Positions 17,436-26,548 of a DNA stretch of 64,000 nucleotides are shown here, one piece after another. The translations under genes and the position numbers were made by a program. The DNA lies in the NCBI RefSeq assembly GCF_015351235.1, contig NZ_JADKSJ010000002.1, positions 310,001-374,000 of the forward strand, given 5' to 3'. The notes under the pieces are model-generated. The model did not search any database, was not told where the DNA came from, and worked only from the letters and a program-made list of their open reading frames with translations. This DNA comes from Plantibacter sp. VKM Ac-2880. Lineage in GTDB: Bacteria; Actinomycetota; Actinomycetes; Actinomycetales; Microbacteriaceae. Position 1 is the first letter of the stretch. Each line of letters starts with the position of its first letter.

Positions 17436-18323
17436 GTGACGCTCGACATCATGATGCCCTTCTACGGCCGCTTCGACCACTTCCGGTCGGCGGTGGAGAG
17501 CGTCCTCGCGCAGTCCGACCCGGACTGGACGCTGACGATCGTCGACGACGTCTACCCCGACCTCGCCCCCGGGGAATGGGCCGTCGCGCTCGGCGATCCG
17601 CGCATCACCTACCTGCGCAACGAGGTGAACCTCCGACCGTCGAAGAACTACCGCAAGTGCGTCTCGCTGATGACCGGTGAGTTCTCCGTCATCATGGGGT
17701 GCGACGACGTGATGCAGCCGAACTACGTCCGCCGCGTGCGCGAGCTCATCGAGGCCTTCCCCGACGCGTCGATCATCCAGCCCGGGGTGTCCGTCATCGA
17801 CGAGCACGGCACCCCCTCCCGCCCGCTCGCGGACCGCATCAAGGCCCGCTACCGGTTCTCTGGCACCGGCGCGCGCGAATACCGGGGAGAGCAGCTCGCG
17901 ACGAGTCTGCTCCGCGGCAACTGGACGTACTTCCCCTCACTCGTCTGGCGGGTCGAGGCCCTCCGGAAGCACGAGTTCCGGCTCGACCTCGACGTCGTGC
18001 AGGATCTCGCGATGCTGCTCGAGATCACGAAGGACGGCGGCAGCCTCGTCCTGGACGACGAGATCTGCTTCTCCTACCGCCGACACTCCCAGAGCGTGTC
18101 CGCCGTCACCGGCCCCGACGGGTCGAAGTTCCGGCAGGAGCGGACCCTCTTCGGCGAGGCACGACGAGACCTCTCGGCCAGGGGCTGGAACCGGGCCGCC
18201 CGAGCGGCCGCCAACCACTGGACCTCCCGCGCCAACGCGCTCAGCGAACTGCCCGCCGCCCTCCGCGCCCGCAACGCGAGTGGACGCCGCGCGCTCCTCG
18301 AGCACGTGTTCGCGCGCGTCTGA
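17436..18323 (+). CDS. Glycosyltransferase, GT2 family
   Basis: A 295-residue GT2 enzyme transcribed away from gmd. The N-terminus [20 protein letters not shown] and the metal-binding [15 protein letters not shown] (about residues 87-101) are clear; [15 protein letters not shown] occupies the place of the catalytic-acid helix. It ends in a basic helical tail. It probably uses one of the deoxy-sugar nucleotides made nearby, and being divergent from the colitose operon it is one candidate colitosyltransferase, but that is inference from position only. Confidence 0.8.
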   Translation: MTLDIMMPFYGRFDHFRSAVESVLAQSDPDWTLTIVDDVYPDLAPGEWAVALGDPRITYLRNEVNLRPSKNYRKCVSLMTGEFSVIMGCDDVMQPNYVRRVRELIEAFPDASIIQPGVSVIDEHGTPSRPLADRIKARYRFSGTGAREYRGEQLATSLLRGNWTYFPSLVWRVEALRKHEFRLDLDVVQDLAMLLEITKDGGSLVLDDEICFSYRRHSQSVSAVTGPDGSKFRQERTLFGEARRDLSARGWNRAARAAANHWTSRANALSELPAALRARNASGRRALLEHVFARV

Positions 18324-18361
18324 CGCGGCCCCACCTCCCGGACGCCACACCCTCCGATTGC

Positions 18362-18367
18362 TAGGAT
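18362..18367 (+). promoter_or_regulatory. Likely -10 element of a leaderless polyprenol-phosphate GT2 transcript
   Basis: TAGGAT is seven bases before the ATG at 18375, without a ribosome site. Same arrangement as at 17424 and 9576. Confidence 0.45.
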
Positions 18368-18374
18368 TCCGCAC

Positions 18375-19112
18375 ATGACGATCTCCCTCGACGGCACCCT
18401 CATCGTCATGCCCGCGCTCAACGAGGAGGCCTCGGTCGCCGCCGTGGTCCGCGAGGTCCACGCGAAGCTGCCCGGTGTCGCCGTCCTGGTCGTCAACGAC
18501 GGCTCGACCGACGCGACGACGGCGGAAGCGAGGGCGGCCGGCGCGATCGTCGCCGAGCTGCCCTTCAACCTCGGTGTCGGCGGTGCCATGCGCGCCGGGT
18601 TCAAATACGCCCTGGCGCACGGGTACCGGAACGTCGTCCAGGTCGACTCCGACGGCCAGCACGACCCCTCCGGCGTGGTCAGGCTGGTGGAGGAGCTTCA
18701 GAGCGCCGACCTCGTGCTCGGCGCCCGCTTCGCCGGTGAGGGCGACTACGAAGTGCGCGGCCCGCGCCGATGGGCGATGGTCGTGCTGTCCGGCGTGCTG
18801 AGCGGCGTGGCCAGGACGAAGCTCACCGACACGACGAGCGGATTCCGGGCTACCGGACCACGCGCCGTCCGGCTCTTCGCCGAGCACTACCCGGCCGAAT
18901 ACCTCGGCGACACCATCGAGTCCCTCGTGATCGCCGCGCGCTCGGGCTGCGTCATCCGACAGGTGCCGGTCGCGATGCGCCCGCGAGCCGGTGGAACCCC
19001 GTCGCACAATCCGTTCAAGGCCGCGCGCTATCTCGCCCGCGCCGGACTCGCGCTCGTCTTCGCCCTGATCCGACCGCCCGTCGCGCTGCACGACGGGGTG
19101 GTGACCGCGTGA
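18375..19112 (+). CDS. GT2, dolichol/polyprenol-phosphate sugar synthase type
   Basis: A 245-residue GT2 of the DPM1/GtrB group, which moves a hexose from a nucleotide sugar to polyprenyl phosphate on the cytoplasmic face. It has LIVMPALNEEASVAAVVREV, VLVVNDGSTDAT, NLGVGGAMRAGFKYAL and the metal-binding VVQVDSDGQHDP (about residue 92), plus DTTSGFRATGPRAV, the conserved SGFR acceptor-phosphate region. It has no C-terminal membrane pair, unlike the GT2 at 39151. Its stop overlaps the GTG of a DUF2304 membrane protein, so the two are made together; the partner may anchor the enzyme or help move the lipid-linked sugar. Confidence 0.85.
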   Translation: MTISLDGTLIVMPALNEEASVAAVVREVHAKLPGVAVLVVNDGSTDATTAEARAAGAIVAELPFNLGVGGAMRAGFKYALAHGYRNVVQVDSDGQHDPSGVVRLVEELQSADLVLGARFAGEGDYEVRGPRRWAMVVLSGVLSGVARTKLTDTTSGFRATGPRAVRLFAEHYPAEYLGDTIESLVIAARSGCVIRQVPVAMRPRAGGTPSHNPFKAARYLARAGLALVFALIRPPVALHDGVVTA

Positions 19113-19507
19113 TCCCCCTCGGCACCTACCTCCTCGGCATCGTCGCCGCGCTCTTCACCCTCGGTCTCGTCATCGAGATGCTGCGACGACGACAGCTCCG
19201 CGAGCGGCACGCGATCTGGTGGCTGATCGCCGGCCTCCTCGCACTCATCATCGGCGTGTTCCCGCAGGTGCTCGTCTGGGCGGCCGGGGTCATCGGCGTG
19301 GAGATCCCGACGAACCTCGTCTTCTTCGTGAGCATCCTCATCCTCTTCCTCGTGAGCATCCAGCACAGCTCGGAGCTCACCACCCTCGAGAACCGCAGCA
19401 GGACGCTCGCCGAGGAGAGCGCCCTCCAGGACCTCAGGATCCGGACGCTGGAGCAGCGGCTCGCCGAGCTCCACGACGGCGACGCACCGACCGACGGTCG
19501 GGCCTGA
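19109..19507 (+). CDS. DUF2304 domain membrane protein
   Basis: A 132-residue protein with three hydrophobic helices (about residues 4-22, 36-52, 64-84) and then a charged coiled-coil tail rich in Glu/Arg (SELTTLENRSRTLAEESA onward). This layout and size fit DUF2304, a family repeatedly found next to polyprenol-phosphate GT2 genes. GTG start at 19109 overlaps the GT2 stop. Its job is not established; small multi-helix partners of this kind (compare GtrA) are thought to help flip or deliver lipid-linked sugars. Confidence 0.75.
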   Translation: MIPLGTYLLGIVAALFTLGLVIEMLRRRQLRERHAIWWLIAGLLALIIGVFPQVLVWAAGVIGVEIPTNLVFFVSILILFLVSIQHSSELTTLENRSRTLAEESALQDLRIRTLEQRLAELHDGDAPTDGRA

Positions 19508-19531
19508 TCCCACTCGAGGTCGGTCAGCCGG

Positions 19532-20797
19532 TCACGAGCTCGGCGGACGCGCCGGCGACTCCGGCTGCACGACGCGCGGACGGCGACCGAGCAGTGCAGC
19601 ACCCTGGACCAGCAATCCGGCCGAGGGTCCGATGGTGAGCGCCAGGATCGTGCGCTCGTGCAGGCCGAGCGGGAGGAGGAGCACCCCGACGGTCACGACC
19701 GCCGCGACGATCCACCCGCCGGCGAAGGCACCGTGCTGCGCGCGTGAGAGGGTCGCCGCTCCGGTGACGCAGAGGACGCCGACGAGCCCGGCCGTGGCGA
19801 CGAGGAGCGCGATCGTGCCGCCCCCGAGGACGTCCGGTCGGCCGAACAGGACGGACAGCGCCCAGGGCCCGAGCCACCACGCGAGCAGCGCGAGGAGACC
19901 TGCCCCCACCACCACCAGGGCCGACATGCGGGCGACCCAGCCGAGGACGGCGGCGGCATGCGACCGGAAGACCACGACGAGGTAGCTCTGCAACGCCAGC
20001 ACCACGATCACGACGGGCGCCCTGGTGAGCGTGATGGCATAGGTGAGGGACCCGAACGCGTCGGCGGACACCGTGTCTCCGGTCGCCTGGATCATCAGCG
20101 GCAGGCCGCTGACCATGACCCCGGTCGCGGCTGCCGCCACCACCGTGCGGAGCACGTTCCAGCCGAGCTCCCGAGGCCCCACGTCGATCCCGAAGCGGCC
20201 CACCACCCCGCGCCGGACCGCGATCCAGACCACGACCGGGGTGATGACGAACGGCGCGGCCACGCCCCAGGCCAGCACCGCGGTGTCGGAGGTCACGAGC
20301 AGCATGAGGCCGACGATCCCGAACCGCAGCAGGCCGTCGACGATGGTCATGGCGGCCGCTGCGGCCCAGAACGACAGTCCGTACAGGACGCCGGAGACGG
20401 CCGCCACGACGAGGTAGGCCGAAACGCCGACGATGAGCGGGAGGACGAGCGACCAGCCGTTCGTCGGGAAGACCGCCCCCACCCAGATCCAGGCCGACGC
20501 GGCCAGCACCACGGCGACGAGCGCGGCGGCGATCACGGTGAAGTCGCGGACGACCGGGGCACGGCGTCCGGCCGTGTCGGCGGCGGGATCGAGCGGGTGC
20601 GCGGCGCGGGCGACCTCCTGCTGCACGCCGGACAGCGCGCTCACCAACAGGTAGAGCGCCGACCAGAAGACGGCGAAGGAGGCGTAGGCCGCCGTGCCGA
20701 GCGCGACACCGGTCAGGACCTGCAGGACATAACCCGCTCCGCCGCCGATCGCGGTCGCCAGCAGGATCAGGACGGCGCCGTTCGGTCGTCGTCGCAC
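19532..20797 (-). CDS. Polysaccharide flippase-like membrane protein (MOP superfamily)
   Basis: A 421-residue membrane protein with roughly twelve helices starting RPNGAVLILLATAIGGGAGY. The helix-pair spacing and length fit Wzx/MurJ-like flippases of the MOP superfamily. The start is uncertain: GTG at 20797 has AGGAGG only two bases upstream, while TTG at 20812 has a weak GGGG about eight bases upstream and lies four bases after the stop of the epimerase gene. Either way it forms an operon with the epimerase and acyltransferase upstream. It is the second flippase in the window, so it likely serves a different lipid-linked glycan from the one at 7197. Confidence 0.72.
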   Translation of the reverse strand: MRRRPNGAVLILLATAIGGGAGYVLQVLTGVALGTAAYASFAVFWSALYLLVSALSGVQQEVARAAHPLDPAADTAGRRAPVVRDFTVIAAALVAVVLAASAWIWVGAVFPTNGWSLVLPLIVGVSAYLVVAAVSGVLYGLSFWAAAAAMTIVDGLLRFGIVGLMLLVTSDTAVLAWGVAAPFVITPVVVWIAVRRGVVGRFGIDVGPRELGWNVLRTVVAAAATGVMVSGLPLMIQATGDTVSADAFGSLTYAITLTRAPVVIVVLALQSYLVVVFRSHAAAVLGWVARMSALVVVGAGLLALLAWWLGPWALSVLFGRPDVLGGGTIALLVATAGLVGVLCVTGAATLSRAQHGAFAGGWIVAAVVTVGVLLLPLGLHERTILALTIGPSAGLLVQGAALLGRRPRVVQPESPARPPSS

Positions 20798-20816
20798 GAC
20801 CTCCTCGGGCAAGCCG

Positions 20817-21902
20817 TTATCCCCGGACGTCGGAGCCACGCTCGGCGGCGATCCACTCCTGGAGGGCGGCCACACCGCGCGTGACGTCCCACGCGGGAGC
20901 CCAGTCGAGGCCCGCGAGCGAGTCCTCGATGCTGCACTCCGCGTGTCGGACGTCGCCGTCGCGGTACATGCCGTTGACCACCGGGGCCGGTGCACCGTGG
21001 TACGCCGCGATCGCCTGCGCGAGTTCGAGGATGGTGGTGCCGACGCCGGAGCCGATGTCGAACCGGGACACGTCGGCGGAGGGGCCAGCGGTGATGACCG
21101 CACGGAACGACTCGGCGATGTCGTCGATGAACACGAAGTCGCGGACGATCCGGCCGTCCTCGTACACCTGGATCGTGCCGCCGTCCATCGCCAGCTGTGA
21201 GAACAACGACACGATGCCCGTGTAGGAGTTGATGAGCGACTGCCCCGGACCGTAGACGTTCTGCAGCCGGAGGATGGTGAGCTTCGCGTCGTGCGCGGCG
21301 GTCCACGCGGCGAGGATGTGCTCCTGCGCGAGCTTGGTCGCGCCGTAGACGCTCGTCGGGGCCGGCATGGTGACCGCGGCGCGGCTGGGCAGCGGGGACG
21401 CCTCAGGGAAGTCCCACTCGCCACGCTCGAACTGCGCGTGCGTCCGCTGGCCGGGCTCGAAGACCGTGCCGTCCGCCCGCTGCCACTGGCCTTCGCCGTA
21501 CACGGCGCGGCTGGAGGACAGGACGAAGTGGGCCGGCACCTGCCCGGCACGCCCGAGGGCGTCGAGCATCTCGGTGGTTCCGACGACGTTCGCGTGGGCG
21601 TGGCTCGTGGCCGCGTGGAGCGACTGCGCCGTGCCGGTCTCGGCGGCGAGGTGCACGATCACGTCGGGGGCGACGTCCGCGAGCAGCGCGTCCCAGGCGG
21701 CGGCGTCGGTGACGTCGCCGACGACGAGCTCCGCCGCCTCGTGGAGGTCGGCCGGGCGCTCGGCGCTCGGGTGGACCTGCGGGTGGAGCTTGTCGATGAC
21801 GACCCAGCGGTCGGCGGCCGCAGCCAGCTTGTGCGAGAGCGCGCAGCCGATGAAGCCGGCGCCTCCCGTCACCAGGACGGTTCCGAGGGTTGAAGCAGTC
21901 AC
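20817..21902 (-). CDS. NAD-dependent sugar epimerase, dTDP-rhamnose 4-epimerase-like
   Basis: A 361-residue extended short-chain dehydrogenase. The cofactor loop is VLVTGGAGFIGCALSHKLAA, the catalytic Ser is in LSSSRAVYGEG and Tyr/Lys in SVYGATKLAQEH. An insertion around residues 150-185 and the segment LHPQVHPSAERPADL resemble the dTDP-L-rhamnose 4-epimerase branch, which makes dTDP-6-deoxy-L-talose, rather than GalE. Given rhamnose genes in the window, 6-deoxytalose is a reasonable product, but a UDP-hexose 4-epimerase role is not excluded. The GTG start at 21902 overlaps the stop of the acyltransferase (GTGA). Confidence 0.7.
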   Translation of the reverse strand: MTASTLGTVLVTGGAGFIGCALSHKLAAAADRWVVIDKLHPQVHPSAERPADLHEAAELVVGDVTDAAAWDALLADVAPDVIVHLAAETGTAQSLHAATSHAHANVVGTTEMLDALGRAGQVPAHFVLSSSRAVYGEGQWQRADGTVFEPGQRTHAQFERGEWDFPEASPLPSRAAVTMPAPTSVYGATKLAQEHILAAWTAAHDAKLTILRLQNVYGPGQSLINSYTGIVSLFSQLAMDGGTIQVYEDGRIVRDFVFIDDIAESFRAVITAGPSADVSRFDIGSGVGTTILELAQAIAAYHGAPAPVVNGMYRDGDVRHAECSIEDSLAGLDWAPAWDVTRGVAALQEWIAAERGSDVRG

Positions 21903-23167
21903 GACGTGGTGTCCTTAGCTGTAGGCGATTCGACATTCGATGGTACTGGACGACCCGGGTCGGGCTCGACGGCCGCCGACCCGCCTCGTGGGGCGAGCCA
22001 ACCGATCCCCCGACCGGGACCCCAGTCCTTCAGGGCCATGGCCCGCTTCTCGATCCCGTGCCAGCTCAACCAGGCGCATCCGGCGGTGACGAGGATGGTG
22101 AGGCCGACCCACGGCCAGTACCCGAGCGTGTTCCACCCGAGGAACGCCGTGAACTGCTGCACGAGGAAGCCGTAGACGTACATCCCGTAGGAGTAGTCGT
22201 TCTTGGCGCCGATCCACTGCACCCGCTTCGGGAGTCGAGCAGCGAGCCAGAGGACGAAGTAGGCGAACGCGGGATACCCGATCTGGACCCAACCGACCGT
22301 CAGCAGCGTCACGACGACCAAGACGCCGGCGGCGACGCCGAGCAGGTCGTTGAGGGGTATCCGCTTGGAGTAGACGGCGAGCGACGCCCCGATGAGGAAC
22401 ACGAGCGTCAGCTTGATCTTGTTCGGATCCGCGAGCGCGGGGGCGACGATCCCGACGAGCTGCGGTGCCAGGCTGTTGACGATCGACAGGACCCAGAACG
22501 CAGCGGCGAGCGCCGGCACGACCCACCTCCGGTGTCGGAGCACGCCGAGGACGAGGAGCGCGGCGACGAGCAGGTAGCAGCCCCATTCGAGCGCGAGCGT
22601 CCACAGCGACCCGTTGAAGACGCTGTATCCGACCGTCCGGCCGTAGGGGGTCGTCGTCTGGAAGACGTCGTACACGCCCCACTGGCGGATGCTGAGATCG
22701 GCGTTCTGGAAGATGTACATGATCGGACCCGAGCCGATGTAGTCGCGGAGGCCGTTGCCGGACATCCGCCACGCGATGGGTCCGACGATCAGGGCGCCGA
22801 CGCAGAGGACCGCCCAGAACGCGGGGAAGATCCGCAGGGCCCGACGCCAGAGGAACTGCAGGATGTCCGCCGAGGCACCGCTCTTCGCGATGAGGTAGCC
22901 GCTGATCGCGAAGAAGCCGATGACCGCGAACCCGCCGATGGTCTCCTGCCCGTTGGTCCAGCCCTTCGACGGGTCCTCTCCCCATCCGCCGGTGGGGAAC
23001 GCGTGGGAGAAGATGACCATCGACGCGAGGATCAGGCGGAGGACGCCCAGGGCGTTCCGATGCCCGTTCAGCCCTTCCGAGAGGGAGACGCGGCCGCCGC
23101 GCAGGAAGCCACGGCGGTCGCTGCGGCGCCCCGGCTGATCGAACGGGACGTTCGTCGTCGAAGTCAT
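21899..23167 (-). CDS. Acyltransferase family 3 (OafA/ExoZ-type O-acyltransferase)
   Basis: A 422-residue integral membrane acyltransferase with about ten helices. It has the conserved Arg and His of helix 1 (GVLRLILASMVIFSHAFPTG), the FFAISGYLIAKSG motif and SLWTLALEWGCYLLVAALLV with its conserved glutamate. Such proteins pass acetyl groups across the membrane onto envelope sugars. Start taken as ATG at 23167; an ATG nine bases earlier (23176) is possible. No SGNH domain is fused here, unlike the protein at 51787. First gene of an operon with the epimerase and flippase, so it may decorate the same polymer. Confidence 0.85.
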   Translation of the reverse strand: MTSTTNVPFDQPGRRSDRRGFLRGGRVSLSEGLNGHRNALGVLRLILASMVIFSHAFPTGGWGEDPSKGWTNGQETIGGFAVIGFFAISGYLIAKSGASADILQFLWRRALRIFPAFWAVLCVGALIVGPIAWRMSGNGLRDYIGSGPIMYIFQNADLSIRQWGVYDVFQTTTPYGRTVGYSVFNGSLWTLALEWGCYLLVAALLVLGVLRHRRWVVPALAAAFWVLSIVNSLAPQLVGIVAPALADPNKIKLTLVFLIGASLAVYSKRIPLNDLLGVAAGVLVVVTLLTVGWVQIGYPAFAYFVLWLAARLPKRVQWIGAKNDYSYGMYVYGFLVQQFTAFLGWNTLGYWPWVGLTILVTAGCAWLSWHGIEKRAMALKDWGPGRGIGWLAPRGGSAAVEPDPGRPVPSNVESPTAKDTTS

Positions 23168-23375
23168 GCCATCCATTCGGTCGGAGCCGCCCGGGCGGGC
23201 GCGGGCGCACGATCCGCGGCCTGCAGGCCAGAATACCCCGGCCGCCCTCCTGCTGCGGCGAACGACGGCCCGTCGTCAGCAGGTCCGGGCGGCGCCCCCG
23301 GTAGGATTGCGAGCGGTCTCGACTCGGCCCGATGAGTCGCAGCATGCTCACACGCCACCGATAGGAACGACCGCA

Positions 23376-25037
23376 ATGGCCCCGACCTTCCAGGCCCCGA
23401 CCGATCTCGAGTCGACCGAGACCTCGTGGCAACGTCGGCGCTGGCTGACCTTCCTCGTCGCCTTCGTCGCCCTCCTGCTGCCGATGGCGCTGTGGGCTCT
23501 GGCCTCCCCCATCGGCTCGGTTCCGGACGAGCCCTCGCACGCCATCCGCGCCGCCGCGGTCGCCAGGGGCGAGGTCGTCGCCGTCCCGTGGTCGAAGAAC
23601 CCGACCCTCACCGCTGCGACGGTGCCCGAGAACATCGCCAACGCCCACGACCTCCTGTGCTTCGCGTTCGACGCCGAGGTGACCGCGGACTGCCAGACCC
23701 CGCTCCGGGACACCGATCAGACCCTCGTGCAGACCGGGTCGTCCGCCGGCCTCAACAGTCCCGCCTTCTACGCCCTCGTGGGGTGGCCGTCGCTGTTCCT
23801 CGACGGCGACGCCGCGTTCTACGGCATGCGGATGGTGAGCGCCCTGCTCTGTGCGGCCTCGCTCGCCGTCATGTTCATGCAGCTGACCCTGCTCCCCCGC
23901 TTCCGGTGGGCGGTCGTCGGCGCGGTCGTCGGTATCACGCCGATGGTCGTGTACCTCGCCGGATCGATCAATCCGAACGGTCTCGAGGTGGCGTCGGCCG
24001 GCGCCCTCTTCGCCACGCTACTCGCCACCTTCCGGGGATCGCTGCGTGGGCGTCGACTGGTGGAGCAGGCGGGACTCGCCCTGGTCGCCGCCTCGGCACT
24101 CCTGACGACGCGGAGCATCTCCCTGCTCTGGCTGTTGGTGATCGCCGTGGTCGCCCTGCTGCTCGGTCGGCGCGAACAGGTGCTCCGGGTCCTCCGGTCT
24201 CCGACCGCCTGGGTGCTCATCGTGGCCATCGCCCTCGTCGGCGGCGTGACGGTCCTCTGGTACCTCACCCCGCCGACGCTCGCTGCACCGTCACCGGCCA
24301 GCGCCGTGAGCCCCGTCAGCCTGGCGTTCGTGTTCTTCTTCACCGAACTGCAGACGTTCGACTTCATGTTCGGGATGATCGGCTTCTTCGGGTGGGTCGA
24401 CACGAGCTCACCGTCGCTCACCCTGGCCGCCTGGACGACGGGGATCGTCCTCATCCTCGCGGTCGCCTTCCTCTGGGGACGACGCAGCACGAAGTGGGCC
24501 CTGTGGGTCCTCCTCGCGGTGACCGTGCTCATCCCCGGTCTGACCCAGCTGGGCGTCTACGCCCAGTACGGGTTCATCTGGCAGGGCCGGTACACGCTCG
24601 CGATGCTGCTCTGCCTGCTCATCGTGGCCGGCCTCGCCCTCGACGACGCCGGCCTCGGGGCGGACGGACGCGTCCGTCACTTCGTGACCGGCGGATACGC
24701 CTTCCTCTTCATCGGGCACCTGTTGGCGTTCGTGATGGTGCTTCGGCGCTACATCGTCGGCGCGAACGGCAGCCTGTCGGAGATGTTCTTCAACGACGGG
24801 TGGGAGCCACCGTTCGGGTGGAAGTCGCTCGCCCTCATCTACGCGATCGGGTCCGCGCTCACCGTGCTGGTCCTGCGGCGGCTGTTCATCCGCTCCGCCG
24901 GGGCGGACATCTCCCGCGACGACCTCCTCGTCACCCCCGCCGAACGGCAGGAGACGGCGGAGATCGAACGGCTCGACGGTCTCGATCGCGCGCGACGCGG
25001 CCTCGCCCGGCCGTCACGCCTCGACCCACCCCGCTGA
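23376..25037 (+). CDS. DUF2142 membrane protein, candidate GT-C glycosyltransferase
   Basis: A 553-residue membrane protein with about twelve helices. After helix 1 it has SPIGSVPDEPSHAIRAAAVA, the acidic PDE motif in the first outer loop that marks DUF2142 and is shared with GT-C enzymes, whose catalytic acid sits there. GT-C proteins move sugars from polyprenyl-phosphate donors on the outer membrane face. ATG at 23376 with AGGAA nine bases upstream. The last ~50 residues are cytoplasmic and charged. It is convergent with another GT-C-like protein. Family membership is well supported; enzyme activity is inferred. Confidence 0.75.
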   Translation: MAPTFQAPTDLESTETSWQRRRWLTFLVAFVALLLPMALWALASPIGSVPDEPSHAIRAAAVARGEVVAVPWSKNPTLTAATVPENIANAHDLLCFAFDAEVTADCQTPLRDTDQTLVQTGSSAGLNSPAFYALVGWPSLFLDGDAAFYGMRMVSALLCAASLAVMFMQLTLLPRFRWAVVGAVVGITPMVVYLAGSINPNGLEVASAGALFATLLATFRGSLRGRRLVEQAGLALVAASALLTTRSISLLWLLVIAVVALLLGRREQVLRVLRSPTAWVLIVAIALVGGVTVLWYLTPPTLAAPSPASAVSPVSLAFVFFFTELQTFDFMFGMIGFFGWVDTSSPSLTLAAWTTGIVLILAVAFLWGRRSTKWALWVLLAVTVLIPGLTQLGVYAQYGFIWQGRYTLAMLLCLLIVAGLALDDAGLGADGRVRHFVTGGYAFLFIGHLLAFVMVLRRYIVGANGSLSEMFFNDGWEPPFGWKSLALIYAIGSALTVLVLRRLFIRSAGADISRDDLLVTPAERQETAEIERLDGLDRARRGLARPSRLDPPR

Positions 25038-25060
25038 TCGTCCACGCCCGGCGAGGCGGG

Positions 25061-26416
25061 TCACTGTGGGATCGTGAGGACCAGGCAGTAGCAGAGGACG
25101 GCGACCACCAGGAACGGGATCCGGAGCGCACGACGCTCCGCGAACAACAGCCCGGCACAGGCGAGCGCGAACGGCAGGAGCGACAGGCCGTAGCGCGGCA
25201 CGAGCGCGATGTACTGGCCGGTCAGCACCGCTGACACCACGGCGAGGACCGGTGCGGATACCGTCGCGACGAGGATGGTCGACGCGGCGAGGTTGCTCTC
25301 CATCGAGAGCCCCCGCGACGAGCCCCAGAGGCCGATCAACCCACCGGAGACCAGGAGCGTCAGCACCCCGACCGGGATGATCGCCCCTCCCCCGGTGGAG
25401 GCCGGGTCGAGCGCGCCCTCGGCGAGGGCCGGGATGAAGCGGAACAGTTCGTCAGCCAGGGCCGAGGGCGTGAAGCTCGCCGACGCGACGAGAGCCCCGG
25501 CGTCCCCGACCGCGATCGCGGATCGGACGACCATCCAGGCGAGCTGCGCGACGACAGCCGCGAGGACACCGCCGACGGTGATGAGCACCAGACGGTCTTT
25601 GAAGAAGGTGGCCAGGGGTCGCGGACGGCCGCGCACGGCGCTCAGGCGCTGCAACATGAAGAACACGGCGACGGCCGCGAACGGCAGCAGGAGCTGCAGC
25701 TTCAACAGCGCGGCGACGACGGTGACCCCGGCGAGCCACCAGACCGCGCTCCGATGCTCCGAGGCACGGAGCGCCAGCAGCAGGGCGACGGCACCCGCCG
25801 CCATGGCCGGCGCATCGGTGCTGATGAAGGTGTTGGACCAGAACGCCGCGGAGGAGCCCACCATGAGGAGCGACAGCGAGGCGCTCAACATCATCGGGAT
25901 CAGGAGCCGGCGGAGCGCGAAGAACAGCGCCACGGCCGCGAGGGCCAACCAGAACATCCCGGTGAGCCGTGCCGCGCTCACCAGGTCCACCCCCGCCATC
26001 ACGAACGGCTGCGCGAGCACCCTGGTGATGGCGAAATAGGCCGGAGTGTAGATGTCCGCGCTCGTGATGCCGCGGTTGGGGAACCCGTTCGGGTCGGCGA
26101 TGCTCTGCGGATTGCAGTGCGTCTCGGGCCAGCCGCCGACGTTCCGGACGTTGTGACAGGCGAGATAGGCGCGGGCGAACTCGCTGACCCCCTCACCGGT
26201 CCGGACGACACCCTGTGAGGACACCTTGGCCACGTAGTCGATGTACATGTACTCGTCGATCGGCGAGACCGCGATGTGCTTCGGGACGTGGACGCCGACG
26301 AGCACCGCGCTCGCGACCATGAGGAGGACGGCGACGGCGCGCTCCCAGAACCGGGTGTCGCGACGACGGAACAGCCGCGTTGCGCCGCCCGATCCCCCCT
26401 GCGTGTCGGTCTGCAC
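25061..26416 (-). CDS. Polytopic membrane protein, GT-C-like, function unknown
   Basis: A 451-residue membrane protein with about eleven helices. Following helix 1 comes HIAVSPIDEYMYIDYVAKVS, an acidic outer-loop motif placed like the PDE motif of DUF2142, then a Cys-containing loop (YLACHNVRNVGGWPETHCNP) that could form a disulfide outside the cell. This suggests a GT-C fold and use of a lipid-linked sugar. GTG at 26416 has a strong GGGGGAGG ribosome site six bases upstream and is preferred over GTG 26458. It is downstream of the secreted repeat protein operon but separated by a strong hairpin, so it probably has its own promoter. Confidence 0.6.
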   Translation of the reverse strand: MQTDTQGGSGGATRLFRRRDTRFWERAVAVLLMVASAVLVGVHVPKHIAVSPIDEYMYIDYVAKVSSQGVVRTGEGVSEFARAYLACHNVRNVGGWPETHCNPQSIADPNGFPNRGITSADIYTPAYFAITRVLAQPFVMAGVDLVSAARLTGMFWLALAAVALFFALRRLLIPMMLSASLSLLMVGSSAAFWSNTFISTDAPAMAAGAVALLLALRASEHRSAVWWLAGVTVVAALLKLQLLLPFAAVAVFFMLQRLSAVRGRPRPLATFFKDRLVLITVGGVLAAVVAQLAWMVVRSAIAVGDAGALVASASFTPSALADELFRFIPALAEGALDPASTGGGAIIPVGVLTLLVSGGLIGLWGSSRGLSMESNLAASTILVATVSAPVLAVVSAVLTGQYIALVPRYGLSLLPFALACAGLLFAERRALRIPFLVVAVLCYCLVLTIPQ

Positions 26417-26498
26417 GGACAGCCTCCCCCTCGATGTGCCAGGTCGTGGATCCCGCACCGGGCCCCTGGCAGGCGGATCCGGCGCGTCAGCAGCACGA

Positions 26499-26537
26499 CG
26501 GCCTCGCCACCGCGATCATCTCGCGGCGGCGAGGCCG
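26499..26537 (-). terminator. Strong hairpin downstream of the secreted repeat protein gene
   Basis: Arms ggcctcgcc-a-ccgcga and tcgcgg-c-ggcgaggcc pair over 16 base pairs (10 plus 6 around one A.C mismatch) with a 5-base loop. It lies 12 bases past the stop at 26549 on the minus strand. No T-run follows. It probably ends transcription of the lipoprotein/repeat-protein operon. Confidence 0.65.
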
Positions 26538-26548
26538 CGCACTCGCTC

